DNA of 64,000 bases. It comes from Manduca sexta (lineage: Eukaryota > Arthropoda > Insecta > Lepidoptera > Sphingidae). The stretch covers positions 1,718,727 to 1,782,726 of the forward strand of contig NC_051123.1 in assembly GCF_014839805.1 (NCBI RefSeq). Direction: 5' to 3'. The notes under the pieces were generated by a model. It did not search any database, was not told the DNA's origin, and saw only the letters and a program-made list of their open reading frames with translations. Every line of letters starts with the position of its first letter. Position 1 is the first letter of the stretch. A program made the translations under genes and the position numbers. Of the stretch, positions 43,342-54,900 are shown piece by piece.

Positions 43342-45480
43342 ATGTAGTGAAAATAGGTAAATGTAAAAAGGTGGTGAAACTGCAAAACATTCCATAGTAA
43401 TTCCAGATTTTTTTGTTTTTAATTAATTTTAAACAATAATTGGTAACACTGTGTTTTTGAAATCTCACTGTTGAGCTTAAAGTATACACATTGTCACCAT
43501 AGCACCTTATATTTGGATGTATGCAAAAAATTCTAAATGTGGTGTGTGACACTTAAGTGTAATATTTTTGTATGTGGGTGCTGAACTGATTTGGACACGT
43601 TTCTAGTCATTGTATAAGTTTTCTTTTGCGTTTAAACGTGTTGGATATATGCCTGAACAACTGAGAGAAATTTTACAAATATAAATATAAGTAAAAAGGT
43701 TTTTCACGAGGAAAACGAAAGGTTAAATGCCCTGTAATTTATACGTTTAGGGTAGGTCTGCCAGCATTAAAATTGATATCGAGCTAATTTTACTAGGTTA
43801 TTCAGTATTTGAAAAAACATTCTAGAAGGTTCTAAGGTTTAGTTTCCATTTGTAATGTACAAATTAATAATGCTTATTGTGTGACCGAATTAGTCCAGAA
43901 TTACACCAAATATTTTTTAAATCGGGTTATATAAAATACGGTAAACTGGTCGAGTGGTAGACCTACCTTGTAATTCTTATGGGCGTAACAAAATGTGGGC
44001 CGTAGCCAAGATAATTCTTTTATTAAAATAATTATAGCGTCTCGCGTTAATAACGATTCTGCTAATGTCAAAGTATACAAATCATTATTTCGGAAAATCG
44101 ATATACACGGTAAAAACATATTTTCGCCTTGGTTAGCGATAGGTCTATCGATAAGGTACGCCATTTCTAAAATTGTTTTCTATTAATTTTAACGATTATT
44201 GAAAAGCATCTTGACTACGGCCCAATGTCGGAGTGTCATTTGCGTGTATTACAGGGAGTCGAAATGGGATAATAATATCTACACGAATGTTCTGTTGTAC
44301 GCAACGATATTTTATTTTAAATATTGTTGACTGTACAGCGTGTTTTAAAATATTGTATTGATGGGTTTTATTGTGGTTTAATGTTAGTATGGAGTCGATT
44401 CCAAAGCATGTAGTATTGATTGAGAAAAATATTATAATTTTTAAGTCTCGTTAAAGTATTGAAAAAGTATAAACTTTCGCGTAAGTTGAAACCTAACCTA
44501 ACCTAACCTAGTGTGTAGGTAAGTGGACAAAAAATATACCGCATCTTAAGTATTGCTGATATTCTGAAATATATTATCTCACGCTCGCTTACTAGCAGAG
44601 AATACGTACTATATACCTGGCCCAATAATAATGGAATATTGTTATTGGTTATTAGTGAGGTGTCAACTTATGTGCCAGTATATCAAAGCAGGTATCTATG
44701 TGTACTTATTTATTTTATTTAATGACTGACATAATTCTATTCTAAAACATTGGTAATGATTAAAATTTACTTATTGGTTGAGATGTTATTGTAAGTTGCG
44801 TTCGTTAATTTTTTTTCATGGTTTATAAAGAAAGTTTTTTGAATCCGCTTTATGAGATAGGTAAGTTATAGAACGACAGACGGCGTATTAAATTAATTAT
44901 ATAATTCGACAAAATATCTCCAGTTTTCAAGTTTTGAGCCGTCCAACGATTGTTTGTTTCAAGCGTCCTTGTTTAAATAAATAAATTTTAAGAATACGAA
45001 CTAAAATGTGTTCACTATGTAAAATTAATTTTATTTTTATTTTCTTTTAAAATTTCTTTTGCGCTACATTGCTTCCTACTGTAATACATATTTTATGAAT
45101 TATGTAGTCTTACTGTATATTAACTGTACCAAATATAAAGCTGGATTGTAAATTAATAATTGATAAATGTGTTGGTAAGTTACCTGTTGATGTTCCATCG
45201 TACGTACCCGTAGCCTCATATGTATTGGAATTGGTTTAGAAGTTTTTTTTATACATGTGCATAGCAATATTTCAACCATCCTAATACATGCCACAAGTCC
45301 TGCAAGCTTTAAAATTTGCAGAAGTCGGCTTGCCTTGATTGTTCTATAAAAATTGCTTGCGAAAGTCAAGTTATGCAAGATTTTTACCTAATCTAAACGT
45401 CGGTTAAGGAATTTTACAATTTAGATTGTGATGGTATGAGAATTGGACATGCTATGTTAATATTAACAAATAATTGATAT
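43342..45480. other. Intergenic sequence after UNC119
   Basis: No gene recognised. Contains four CCTAA units at 44,491-44,511 and long AT-rich stretches. Confidence 0.55.
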
Positions 45481-45595
45481 CCACAGATCACAACAATAAG
45501 CCAATCAAAATAAGTGATATGTGAGGAACGATCAAACTTTGTTGTGATTGGTCTGTTTTCGCGATCGATCCAAGGATATGGTTTATGGTAAATTC
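45481..45595. mobile_element. MITE family F, degenerate copy
   Basis: AGCCAATCAAAATAAGTGAT, TTGTTGTGATTGGTCTG and GCGATCGATCCAAGG match the interior of the family; the TIRs are not recognisable. Confidence 0.5.
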
Positions 45596-46005
45596 GTCAG
45601 TTGTACTGCAAACGGTGTAACGAGATCGAAGTTTTTACTATAAGGCGTGGAAGAATAGTATTTTTATTTAACAAAACAGCACTATGAAAGTAGATTGAAT
45701 AAATTCTTTACCATCCTTTCATAGAATACGTTTGAGGCTGCGTGTACGCAATAAAGCGCGAATGACACATAGACTTTACGGGTATAGTGAGGTGAATATT
45801 GTCCATCGTCTACACGGGGCAGTAATTCCACATAAAAGGCTCGTTGGTGACATAAGAACTCATCATTAGATGAAGTATTCTATACACCTATTCACAGTTG
45901 AATGAAAGCTAAATTCATATAGCAAAACATCTTGCATTTATTTTCAACTCTATTCAAAGTGGAGACAATGTTTGTTAATAGAAAATGAAGCGTTTATGTT
46001 TCGTC

Positions 46006-46369
46006 TTAAGGTGGTAGCTCAAGGTCCATTTTCATACATTTTGTTTCGGCTTTAATCTGGGTAACTAAACAAGTATTGGCAAGTAAAGAATTTAAATTCA
46101 CGTCTAGTTAGTGATTAGTTCTCGCAGTTGAAGAAAAACGTAAAAATAATTAATAATCATGGATATTTCGGCCTTTAAAATTTCGTCATATTAAATTTTA
46201 AAGGCCGAAATATCCATGATTATTAATTATTTTACGTTTTTCTTCAACTGCGAGAACTAATCACTAACTAGACGTGAATTTAAATTCTTTACTTGCCAAT
46301 ACTTGTTTAGTTACCCAGATTAAAGCCGAAACAAAATGTATGAAAATGGACCTTGAGCTACCACCTTAA
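46006..46369. mobile_element. Foldback MITE: 356-bp near-perfect palindrome flanked by TTAA
   Basis: Arms 46,010-46,183 and 46,193-46,365 are reverse complements over their whole length; by eye the only difference is one A in a run of five versus four. The loop is 9 bases. Outer ends read GGTGGTAGCTCAAGG, and both sides are flanked by TTAA (46,006-46,009 and 46,366-46,369), the target duplication typical of piggyBac-like elements. No coding capacity. Confidence 0.9.
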
Positions 46370-47350
46370 GGTTATATTTTGGAGATTGCCCGTCGTTGTG
46401 TCATTCGCGCTTTATCCAGTAATGTCGAAATCCGTAAATGAAACCAATGTAGTGATCGTAATACAAGTAATCTGCGTTATAGACTAGTGTGTCAAGCTTA
46501 TAATTTAGTACATGTATGTAAGGTAAGTGGAATATTGTGATAAGCTTGTGTAACAACTAATATTTTATCGGTAATGTCTATGGAACTTGCGATTTGTTAA
46601 CCTTGTAATATCTGTTGTTTCGACTGTTAGGTATTATAGATAATGCCTTCCACGATGACGCGCACAACCAATTTTGGACGAGGAATTTTCGGGTTAACAA
46701 GACTCGATTATTGATCGTAGTGGGTGGAAACACTCATTGGTAATAAGTGGGTATTTACAGAACTAAAATATAAACGGAAGGTTGTGCTGAACTGTAAGCT
46801 AATAGAGGATAAATGGGGCACGTCATCAAGTGTGGATCCAGATTTCAAGTAACGATATCAATTTTCCTCTGAACATAAATTAAATACGTAATAGTATTAA
46901 GCGTGTATTTGATATCATACAAAATATTTATGTTATTAAATATATTATTGAGTCATTCAAGGTCTTATTCACTTAGACCTAGCCTATGTCACGGGTCTTG
47001 ACCCCAAGAACACCCCTTCTTTAGCCCTTGCGCGTCATCGTGGATGACATTGTTTATACATACTTATTTGTTCGAACCAGAGATAATTCAATGTGAGATA
47101 AATTACTTTATTTGTAGTCGTCCTTTCAATCATTCTGGATGTCTAAAATTTGTGTGCTGGTATTCGTTTAAATATAACTGTTTTAATTTAATATTTTATA
47201 AATCAATGTTGACAACCCCAACCGCTGTGCCTTGTTTATTAACAGCTTTAAACGTTACTAATTTATGACGCAGTATCTTATTCTCATCAATGTTTGAACA
47301 ATTTTCCCGAGACTTATATTTCAGCTGTCATTCGATATACAGCCGTTTTT

Positions 47351-47643
47351 AATAAACGATCCCAATCTCAATCTTTAATCCGATGGCGAGAATGAACCAA
47401 TCAAAATAACTAATTTGTACGCATGTCAAAAGAAACTTTGTTCTGATTGGTCGATTTTGAGATGAAAAAAGCGATTAGGATCGTTTATTGATAACCATGG
47501 TTAGTCTTACAATCTTAATCGCTTTTTCGATCCATTGTGAAAATGCACCAATCAGAATAAAGTCTTTTTTTGTCAAGCTTACGAATGTTGATTGATTGGT
47601 TTATTTTAGGGGTGAAATGAAAACGATTGGCATCGTTTATTGA
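47351..47643. mobile_element. MITE family F, two adjacent copies
   Basis: The first copy is 47,351-47,490 (AATAAACGATCCCAATC to GATTAGGATCGTTTATT). The second runs ~47,512-47,643 (AATCGCTTTTTCGATCC to GGCATCGTTTATTG) with a worn left TIR. Both carry internal CCAATCA motifs. A tandem or nested insertion. Confidence 0.7.
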
Positions 47644-49282
47644 AACTGCCGTAATGGGTGGTGAAAATGATCATACGTACACTACGACACTTACAATGAT
47701 TTTGTCGCGCCTATCAAATCTATGGTACTCAACACAAGACTTAACAGTGATGTATCGTGGCAGAGTGGATATCTAAGAGTCCGCTAGTATATCAGGGCAA
47801 AGAGGTTAACGGTCCGCCCCTTGTGATATTCCGAACAATTTAATTGATACAAGAAATAAATATCGGTTATTACGAATAATCATACTATCTAAGTCTGATA
47901 AACAGTGGCGACTGGTGGCATATATTGGTAGCTATCATAGGTGGAACCAATGCGTTCTAAAATATAAAAAAAAATGGTACTAAGCGTTTTTTTTGCTATG
48001 TTTTTCATCCCATGATGTGATAGGAGCAAACCTACGAATTCCTGAAACTCTTACTCTATAAACCGTAGTTCCGTCTGCGCAGCCGAGGATCTCGTCCTGT
48101 TCCCCGACCCTTCTAATAGTTCCGCCCCGCGTACCGACAAATATGGTAATGGATAGATTCTAAATACGCTCATCCCACGAATGTCTCATTCTTTTCCAGG
48201 GGCCGACCTTAACCCTTTCGTAACCACGTAGGTTGCCTTCAACATGGTCATACATTTCCAAGAGTTGCGAGCGCCTTAAGCGCTGTTCCAAAAGTCCGGT
48301 GTGTTTGTATAAGCCAACCCTTGTGAGGCTAACAAATGTACTTCATGTTAAAAAATGAGGACTGTATTTAGAAAATAGCACCTAAAATAGGATCCTCAAA
48401 TTAATAATTCTGAGAAGCTTCAGTGAAAAATTTGTATTTCCAACTCCAGTTTGGTTAATTTAGTTTGTAGGTTGAATATAAGTGTTCTAAGTAAGTGGTG
48501 ATCTTAGCTGGTTAGTGTCATAAATGCAAGTCACAGTGAATCTTGCCTTACAGGGGTGCAGTGGTGGGTGAGAATTGTCCCTCGAGCCTCCATCCGTGAT
48601 GATAGTTATTTAAAGTTAATAAATCAATCCGTGGTAGCTAGTCGATAATAAAAATACAAACTATAACTGCTATATGGAATAACCTTAAACTTTTTCCAAT
48701 AGTTTACTTCCTAATAATTTAAGGTCTTAAAAATCTAAACCTATCCTTAATGGATAATCTTAAATCCACTTATTTATTCTTGTCGACTGTTTTCAAATAA
48801 ATGTTTGCGTGTTTTCTTAGATCGTAGGGGTTGGCACACATCCAAAACTTGTTCGTGAATAGTATTGCAAAAACAATTTATGTTATCGATTGCAATTGTA
48901 AGCTATCTGTAATGTGTACCCTCCTGTATACACTGTCACTAATCACTACACTAGTTTTATGGAAATAAATGATATACCAAACGTCTTTTTTAATTTTATT
49001 TATTTACCATAATCAAGATAATGCATTTAAAAGCATAATTTGATAAAATAAATCTTGTGGTACCACCCTTGCAAATAGGGATGAGATAAAAGTAGATCGA
49101 ATGTCTCCTTTTTGTAATTCCATAACGTATCTCTAATTGCTCGGGTTGCTTAGGTATCTTGCTTACATTAAAATACCCATAACAAAGTATTCAGTGGTAA
49201 CCACAAAAAAAATATAAACATGCTTAAATTACTTTTATAATCTTAACAATATTTTGGGTAATTAATTATAAAATTAGTTATA
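47644..49282. other. Intergenic sequence between MITE clusters
   Basis: No gene recognised. A fragment near 48,005-48,030 (CCCATGATGTGATAGG) recalls the end of the family B SINE on the reverse strand. Confidence 0.5.
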
Positions 49283-49452
49283 TCGGTGGCGTAGCTTGCC
49301 ATGAAGAGCCCTATATCAACATTTGTTGGCGGCCATTTATGGCAATGCGCACTTTTAGACGCCCGTTAAGTTCAATGTAGGTATGGACCAAGAAAGGCCC
49401 TTAAAACTCGGGGGTCATGTACCACTGATATGGCGGCAGCTACGCCCCTGTA
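49283..49452. mobile_element. hAT-type MITE family G (CAGGGGCGTAGCT end), copy 1
   Basis: ~170 bp whose right end, complemented, reads CAGGGGCGTAGCTGCC and whose left end reads CGGTGGCGTAGCTTGCC. The interior contains GAGCCCTATATCAACATTTG and GGCCCTTAAAACTCGG, shared with 53.0 kb. CAGGGG termini are common in hAT elements; no clear 8-bp duplication. Confidence 0.68.
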
Positions 49453-49683
49453 ACATATTAATATTTAGCCTCAAAACATTGTGGGTTACATCAGTCCGCG
49501 CCCTCCAATTAGCCGGCTTTCATGGACTGTATGTATGGGACCGCAATGTCACATATTGATAGGCAATCTATCCAACAACGAGATATTCATTATCGGATGG
49601 AAAATATTGCTTTATCGGACGTTTTTACGAACAACGATTAATCTTAGCTTATATATAGGTAAGTTATAGCCCATCTGCTCTAA

Positions 49684-49824
49684 AGCAGGGGTTACATTTG
49701 CACATTTTACGTAAACTGTAATTGGGGACAGTTAGGTTGTGTTACCAACTTAAAAAATTGTTTATATTAGTAAATTTTACGTACGTAACTTACGCAGGTA
49801 AACATACAAATGTAATGCCTGAAT
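49684..49824. mobile_element. Small MITE with CAGGnnTTACATTTG ends
   Basis: Left CAGGGGTTACATTTGCACAT; right, complemented, CAGGCATTACATTTGTATG. About 140 bp with TTTTACGTAA-type internal repeats. Confidence 0.5.
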
Positions 49825-50246
49825 AAGACAATTTTATTTAAAAACTTCAGCCGATTGTATCTAAATGATAGGGATGGTAGTATAGGGTGTTACTGAGTAA
49901 AAAGGCATAACTTTAGAGTCTATTTAGTAGTTATAGATGCTCGAAACAACTAAAACGCTATGCAGTCGGGAATTGCGTACTTTTACATACAAATATGCGT
50001 ACAAAACGCGCATGTTTGGTTTACAATATGCCTTCTGTATAACTCTCAGTTATGTCAACGAAACAATTTTATGCATTCGAAAATTCTCAACAACGTTGTA
50101 AGTAAATACGGCCAATAAAGTTTTTAACTTTACAAGTTCTAAAATGCCGTCATAAGTATATAAGTTGGCCATTTACGAACATGGACGTATTAATAAGTAT
50201 AGGTATAATATATAGGAACATTATATTCTAATATTAATTTCATTCA

Positions 50247-50662
50247 TGAAGACGCGCCCCACAATTTTTTGAGCGAGTTACCCTGATAGGGTACTGATCC
50301 AAGCCTCAGCTTCGATGCTGTTCATCGTACTGTGCGTGCACTCATGCTGCTCACGCACATTAAGCGATTAGGGGCCGTTCAAGTATTACGTAACGCTATT
50401 TGGGCGGGAGGGAGTTCTCATACAAAGCGTTATGTAACATTGTTTTTTTTTATTTTAAAGCAATAACAAAGGTATTTTAACGACTTTCCGGTATTTTGCG
50501 TAAAATAATTGTGAATAATAGAAAAAAAAGTCACTTTAGTTACATAACTTTTGGAGGGGAGGGGGGGTACAGGAAAACATTACGGCGCGTTACATCTTCA
50601 AAAATTGCGTTACGTAATAATTGAACGACCCCTTAGGTAAAATAGTGGGGCGCGTCTTCATA
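50247..50662. mobile_element. Outer MITE with TGAAGACGCGCCCCAC ends, interrupted by another MITE
   Basis: Left end ATGAAGACGCGCCCCAC and right end GTGGGGCGCGTCTTCAT are exact complements (17 bp). The body is split by the 262-bp element at 50,371-50,632, so the outer element is the older one. Confidence 0.72.
50368..50635. mobile_element. Nested Tourist/Harbinger-like MITE
   Basis: 262 bp with ends GGGGCCGTTCAAGTATTACG and, complemented from the right, GGGGTCGTTCAATTATTACG, flanked by TTA on each side (50,368-50,370; 50,633-50,635). Three-base TTA duplications and GGG termini fit PIF/Harbinger MITEs. A G-rich stretch lies inside. Confidence 0.78.
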
Positions 50663-51335
50663 GATGAAATGATCTATAAACTATTGATTGACCACGTACA
50701 CTAGATACCTCACCTTAAAGGTGGGAACCGGTAACATAATATAATGGCAAAGGTTTACATAATATCCTTCGTGGATATTCCATATTTATAACGGAAAACC
50801 GTTTTGTAGTAATCGCGAGGAAGTTTACGTAAAGCCAGCGGTAAACCCAAGGCTGGCTTGCATTTGTTGTTCACAAATGCACTTATAGTAATCCTTTGCC
50901 GATAACATTGCTTGAAACTAAAATTAGAGAAATCATTATTTACCTTTATAGTTTATTTCTCGATCCACGAATTATTAGGCAACGGCTTCCCAATATACTT
51001 CCAAATGTATGCGTAAATTACGACAAAAATCTTTACAATAATTAGAATTTAAATATTTGGCACCAGTGTCATTGACTGCACATCTTTCTAAATGATAAAC
51101 TTATTAAACGTATCTACCGGTTACTCGCATAAAGGCTGAATATAAATGCCGCCCATGCCTCTTACGAAAATTGAAAAGCAATACTTATAAAATCTAACAA
51201 GAATTAAACGACACACAAATAAGTAAAATTTTGTGTTGTTTTTAATTCAATATTCAAAGAAAAAAAATTGTTTCATTACCATTTTCATAGTGTGTTTTAG
51301 CTAGAAAAAATTAATATTAGGTAACGAAAAACAAT

Positions 51336-51907
51336 TTAATTATTATTGTTGTGATAACCTCTACCTCTCCCGCGACCCCTTCCTCTGCCCCTAAAGTTAG
51401 GGTTATGATACTTAACAGGTTTATTATCAACATTTTCAGTTTGGTTGTCATCCTTAGCATTCGAAGTGTAATTTGAATTATCATTGACTTTCTTTATGAA
51501 AAATTTGTAAGTCAATATTCCTTCGTTTATAAAACTGAGCGCATACTGCAGCGGAATTACTGCGCAATCATGATTCTTGAATACATCACTGATTGGTATA
51601 CTGGCGCTGGTGCACGGACTCACAAACGTATATTTACGGCGTGGTTCCCTCTTGTTATAAACGTGCACCTCATAATTCCATTTTGCAGCACTCATGCCTG
51701 TTCCTAACAGCTGTGCAGTCATGCAAATGTCGCGCCTTAGAAGATCCACTTTTACATGAAATATAAAGTTAAAGGGAGTGAACGGCACAAAGTATATAGT
51801 GTGGCTATCATAGAGAATGTTGTGCAAAACTAACTCAGTGTCGACATCACCCTGCCTCTGCTCAGGGTGCATGCTGTCGAAGTGGGATAGCATTTGGGAC
51901 GCTTTAC
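51336..51907 (-). CDS. SINA-like coding exon 6 (TRAF-like domain, RG tail, stop)
   Basis: 572 bases from a TTTCAG acceptor to the stop, encoding GKASQMLSHFDSMHPEQRQG, the SINA-type beta domain, an Asn/Asp-rich linker and the RG-repeat tail. The H-x4-H pair (H267, H272) completes the second zinc finger, which confirms the junction with exon 5. A variant poly(A) signal ATTAAA lies downstream on this strand at 51,241-51,246. Confidence 0.95.
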
Positions 51908-54900
51908 CTGAAACAATAAAATATTGAATGTTACTCTTTATACATACTCTACAAATATGTTAAACGATTTCAGACAAAATTCATACAAACGAACTAATTT
52001 ATTGTTAGTTCAATAGGGTAGTTGGCTATGGTTGATTTTGTTCGTTTTTTAATATGTAATACCAATTAGTACAAAAAAGAAATCTTTATGTGTAAACAGC
52101 ATTAATTCGATAAGTAATGAGGCAGTAAGTCTTTCTTTCGCACGCATCGTAATGCCCGCTGACGAGACATGCAAGTAAGTATTTCGTCTCTTTTCTGTTT
52201 TTTGCCATTCACCCCTACTAATTTCAATGGCTTATAACTTGTAGGTTTTTCACCAGATTTCAATTTCTTTTCTTTTAGAATTTATAAGACATATCTATTT
52301 TATAAATGTTATAAATAAATAAGTGAAATACCCTGTTATCTTGGCGGTGTTATCTCAAAATCAAATTCCAATGTTCTGATTCTTTTTATAGATACGATAA
52401 TGTCTGTGAAACTGATTCGATCAGCATTACATTTTTTTATTGTCAATTCGCGCTTGACCAGACCGACTTGCCCAAAATTAGTTTATCATGTATAAAGAAA
52501 ACAGTCAAAAAAGTATTCGTTGTTGTGCACTCACCTCGCCAGCGGCAATTTCCAAAAACAGAGTTCACCGGACAAGCCATTTCGGCAAACGGACATTCCG
52601 AAGCGTGTATGTCCATGTCCATAGTCTTTATCTGCAACGTGCATCCGTCAGCAGCATTAGGGCATGGCACCTTAATCTGTAACCAAGGAGTAAGCCATGA
52701 ATAAGCGGCATTGGATGAGTGATAAAATTATTTTAGTAACACAGAAGGCCACATAAATTTTATTTTGCCACTAAGGCTGCACGGCGAAATTACAAGTCAA
52801 CACTTCTTTGTTTTACAAGAATAATAAGACGAAGTAGTAACTCGGCTGATGGTAAACAAACTTCGAATTACAGATAGCAGATTGGAGATATGAACCGATT
52901 AAAAACACAAAGCAAAATGTGGAGGTGCCCTGCACCTAACACCCTACAACATCAAATGTCAAGTCGTATATTGCCCAGCAGTACCTTGCCATAGAAGGGC
53001 CCTATATCTATATTTGTTGGGGGCTCTTCAGGGCATTGCGAACTTTTGGGCGCCCGCTTAGTTTAATGTAGGTTTGGGCTAAGAGGGACCCCAAAGCTCG
53101 GAGGCCCCGTGCCAGTGATATACCTGATACGGAGGTAGCTACGCCCTTATTGCTCAGTAATTAGGTACTCAAGGAACAATATCACCTTTCTCATTTCGCC
53201 AAGTAAAGTAATATTTGGGTTTTTCTGCTCAGTATCAGCTCGGCGTCTGGAATTTGTGCCGATATGGCGATAGGCTCGCCCCCTATCACATCACGGGACG
53301 GAACACACTTTGCGAAAAGTGGGTGCCCTGGTTGCGCCTCTGCATACCCCTTCGGGGATTAAATGCGTGATGTGTCTGTTGTGTCATTTGGCCAAATTCA
53401 AATGTTCTCTCATTACTATAACGCAATAGTAATACCTGTGCCATAAAGTCCTGCATGGCGTAGTTCCTGGTGTCGGTGATGACGAGTCCGCAGACGCCGC
53501 AGCCCGCGCCGCGCTCGCGGCAGCGCTTGCACGAGCTGTGCCCGCTGGGACAGCTGAATATCTCCACACCGAATCTGTTGCTGCATGTCGGACAGCTGTA
53601 CACGTCATTTCCGTTTCTTCGGTCCCTGAAACATTTTTTTGGATGTACTACATATCGATGGCTCCTAAGTAAACTGTCGTATCTGGAAAAATTGATATTC
53701 ACTTTTAGCGTTCGTTATCTAGGTACTGTTTACTACCAAAGCAATTTAATTCAAAAGTTAATAAACGAAAAAGAAACTTCGTTAAAAATCATTTTAACAA
53801 ACTTTTTTAATGGGTTTGGTAGTAACAGAACCTAGATAACGAAACGCTAAAAAGTGAATATCGCTATTTTTTCTCAAACTATTACTACTCAACTGCTTTT
53901 ATTATTCTTAAAATGCTGCAACGCGTGGGACTACAAAATCACGCGGGAACCCCAGAGCACTGAGATCTCAGTATTGCGGGATTTGAAGCCCTAGTCGTAA
54001 CCATAAGGTAGCATGGCAACAAAATGCCACGGACCCCCGGCGTCAGGGTCTCCCAACCCAAGAGGAAAAGGATCGACTTGCCTCAGAATTCTGGTGCACA
54101 GACTTGTAGACCGTGCTATTTTATAGATAGCTTTTGCAAACAAAAATACTCTTATTGTAATCTTAAGAAAAACGTCGCCTAATTCTGCAGTATCAATCTC
54201 TTTCTCTTTCTCATTTTTATATCTATCCCATGATTGTCTAGAAGACATTGTCTAGATTTTTTTAGTACAAATAAGAGTATTAATATATAAATAAATAAAT
54301 GGCAATGGGCCACATTTCCTAATTTAGCCACGGTCCTTAAAGGTTGTAGTAACGCCGATGCCACATGGACATCTCGCAAATCTTTCGCTGACCCCAAGTT
54401 GAGTACCTGTAGCTGGCTCAAACCCTCTCAGTAGTAGAGAAGCCCGTGTCCAGCAATGCGAGAGTATATGCTACAAGACTGGTAATTATTAATAATTTTT
54501 ACCTGGAAGTGGCACGTCGGATAGCTGGTGTTGGCCGTGCTGATGTCGGTGCCTGCGGAGTGGTTGTACGCTGGGTCGCCGGTGGCACAGGCGGGGTGGG
54601 CTGGAACGTCCGCGGCGGAGTCTGTGGCTGCGGTGGAGCCGTCGCCCTCCGCGTCGACGGCATGTACAACTCACCTTCACTGGTGACAAATACTGGGCGA
54701 TTTTGTGTCGCACGCGCTGTGTTCGAGGTGTACGTCGTGTGGAGATTAGGATACAGCAGTACAGATGGCCTTTCTAAATTACTTGGTAGCTCTTCTTGAG
54801 CGTAGCTATAAGGATGGCGGCTGCGTTCGTACCTGAAAGAAGAACATAAGTTTTATCTGGATTTGTCACAAGATATTGCTGTAACCTTTTACATGTCACA

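Noticed and set aside
44491..44511. Internal telomere block
   Set aside because: Only four units; too short to call a telomeric insertion.
53286..53702. Single-exon reading of the RING frame starting MNINFSRYDS
   Set aside because: The residues before RDRRNG and after DFMAQ are intron sequence; splice sites and the six-exon frame explain the conserved part.
54446..54799. 117-codon Gly/Val-rich plus-strand frame
   Set aside because: Antisense shadow of exon 3 of the SINA-like gene, caused by its Pro/Thr-rich GC-biased codons.
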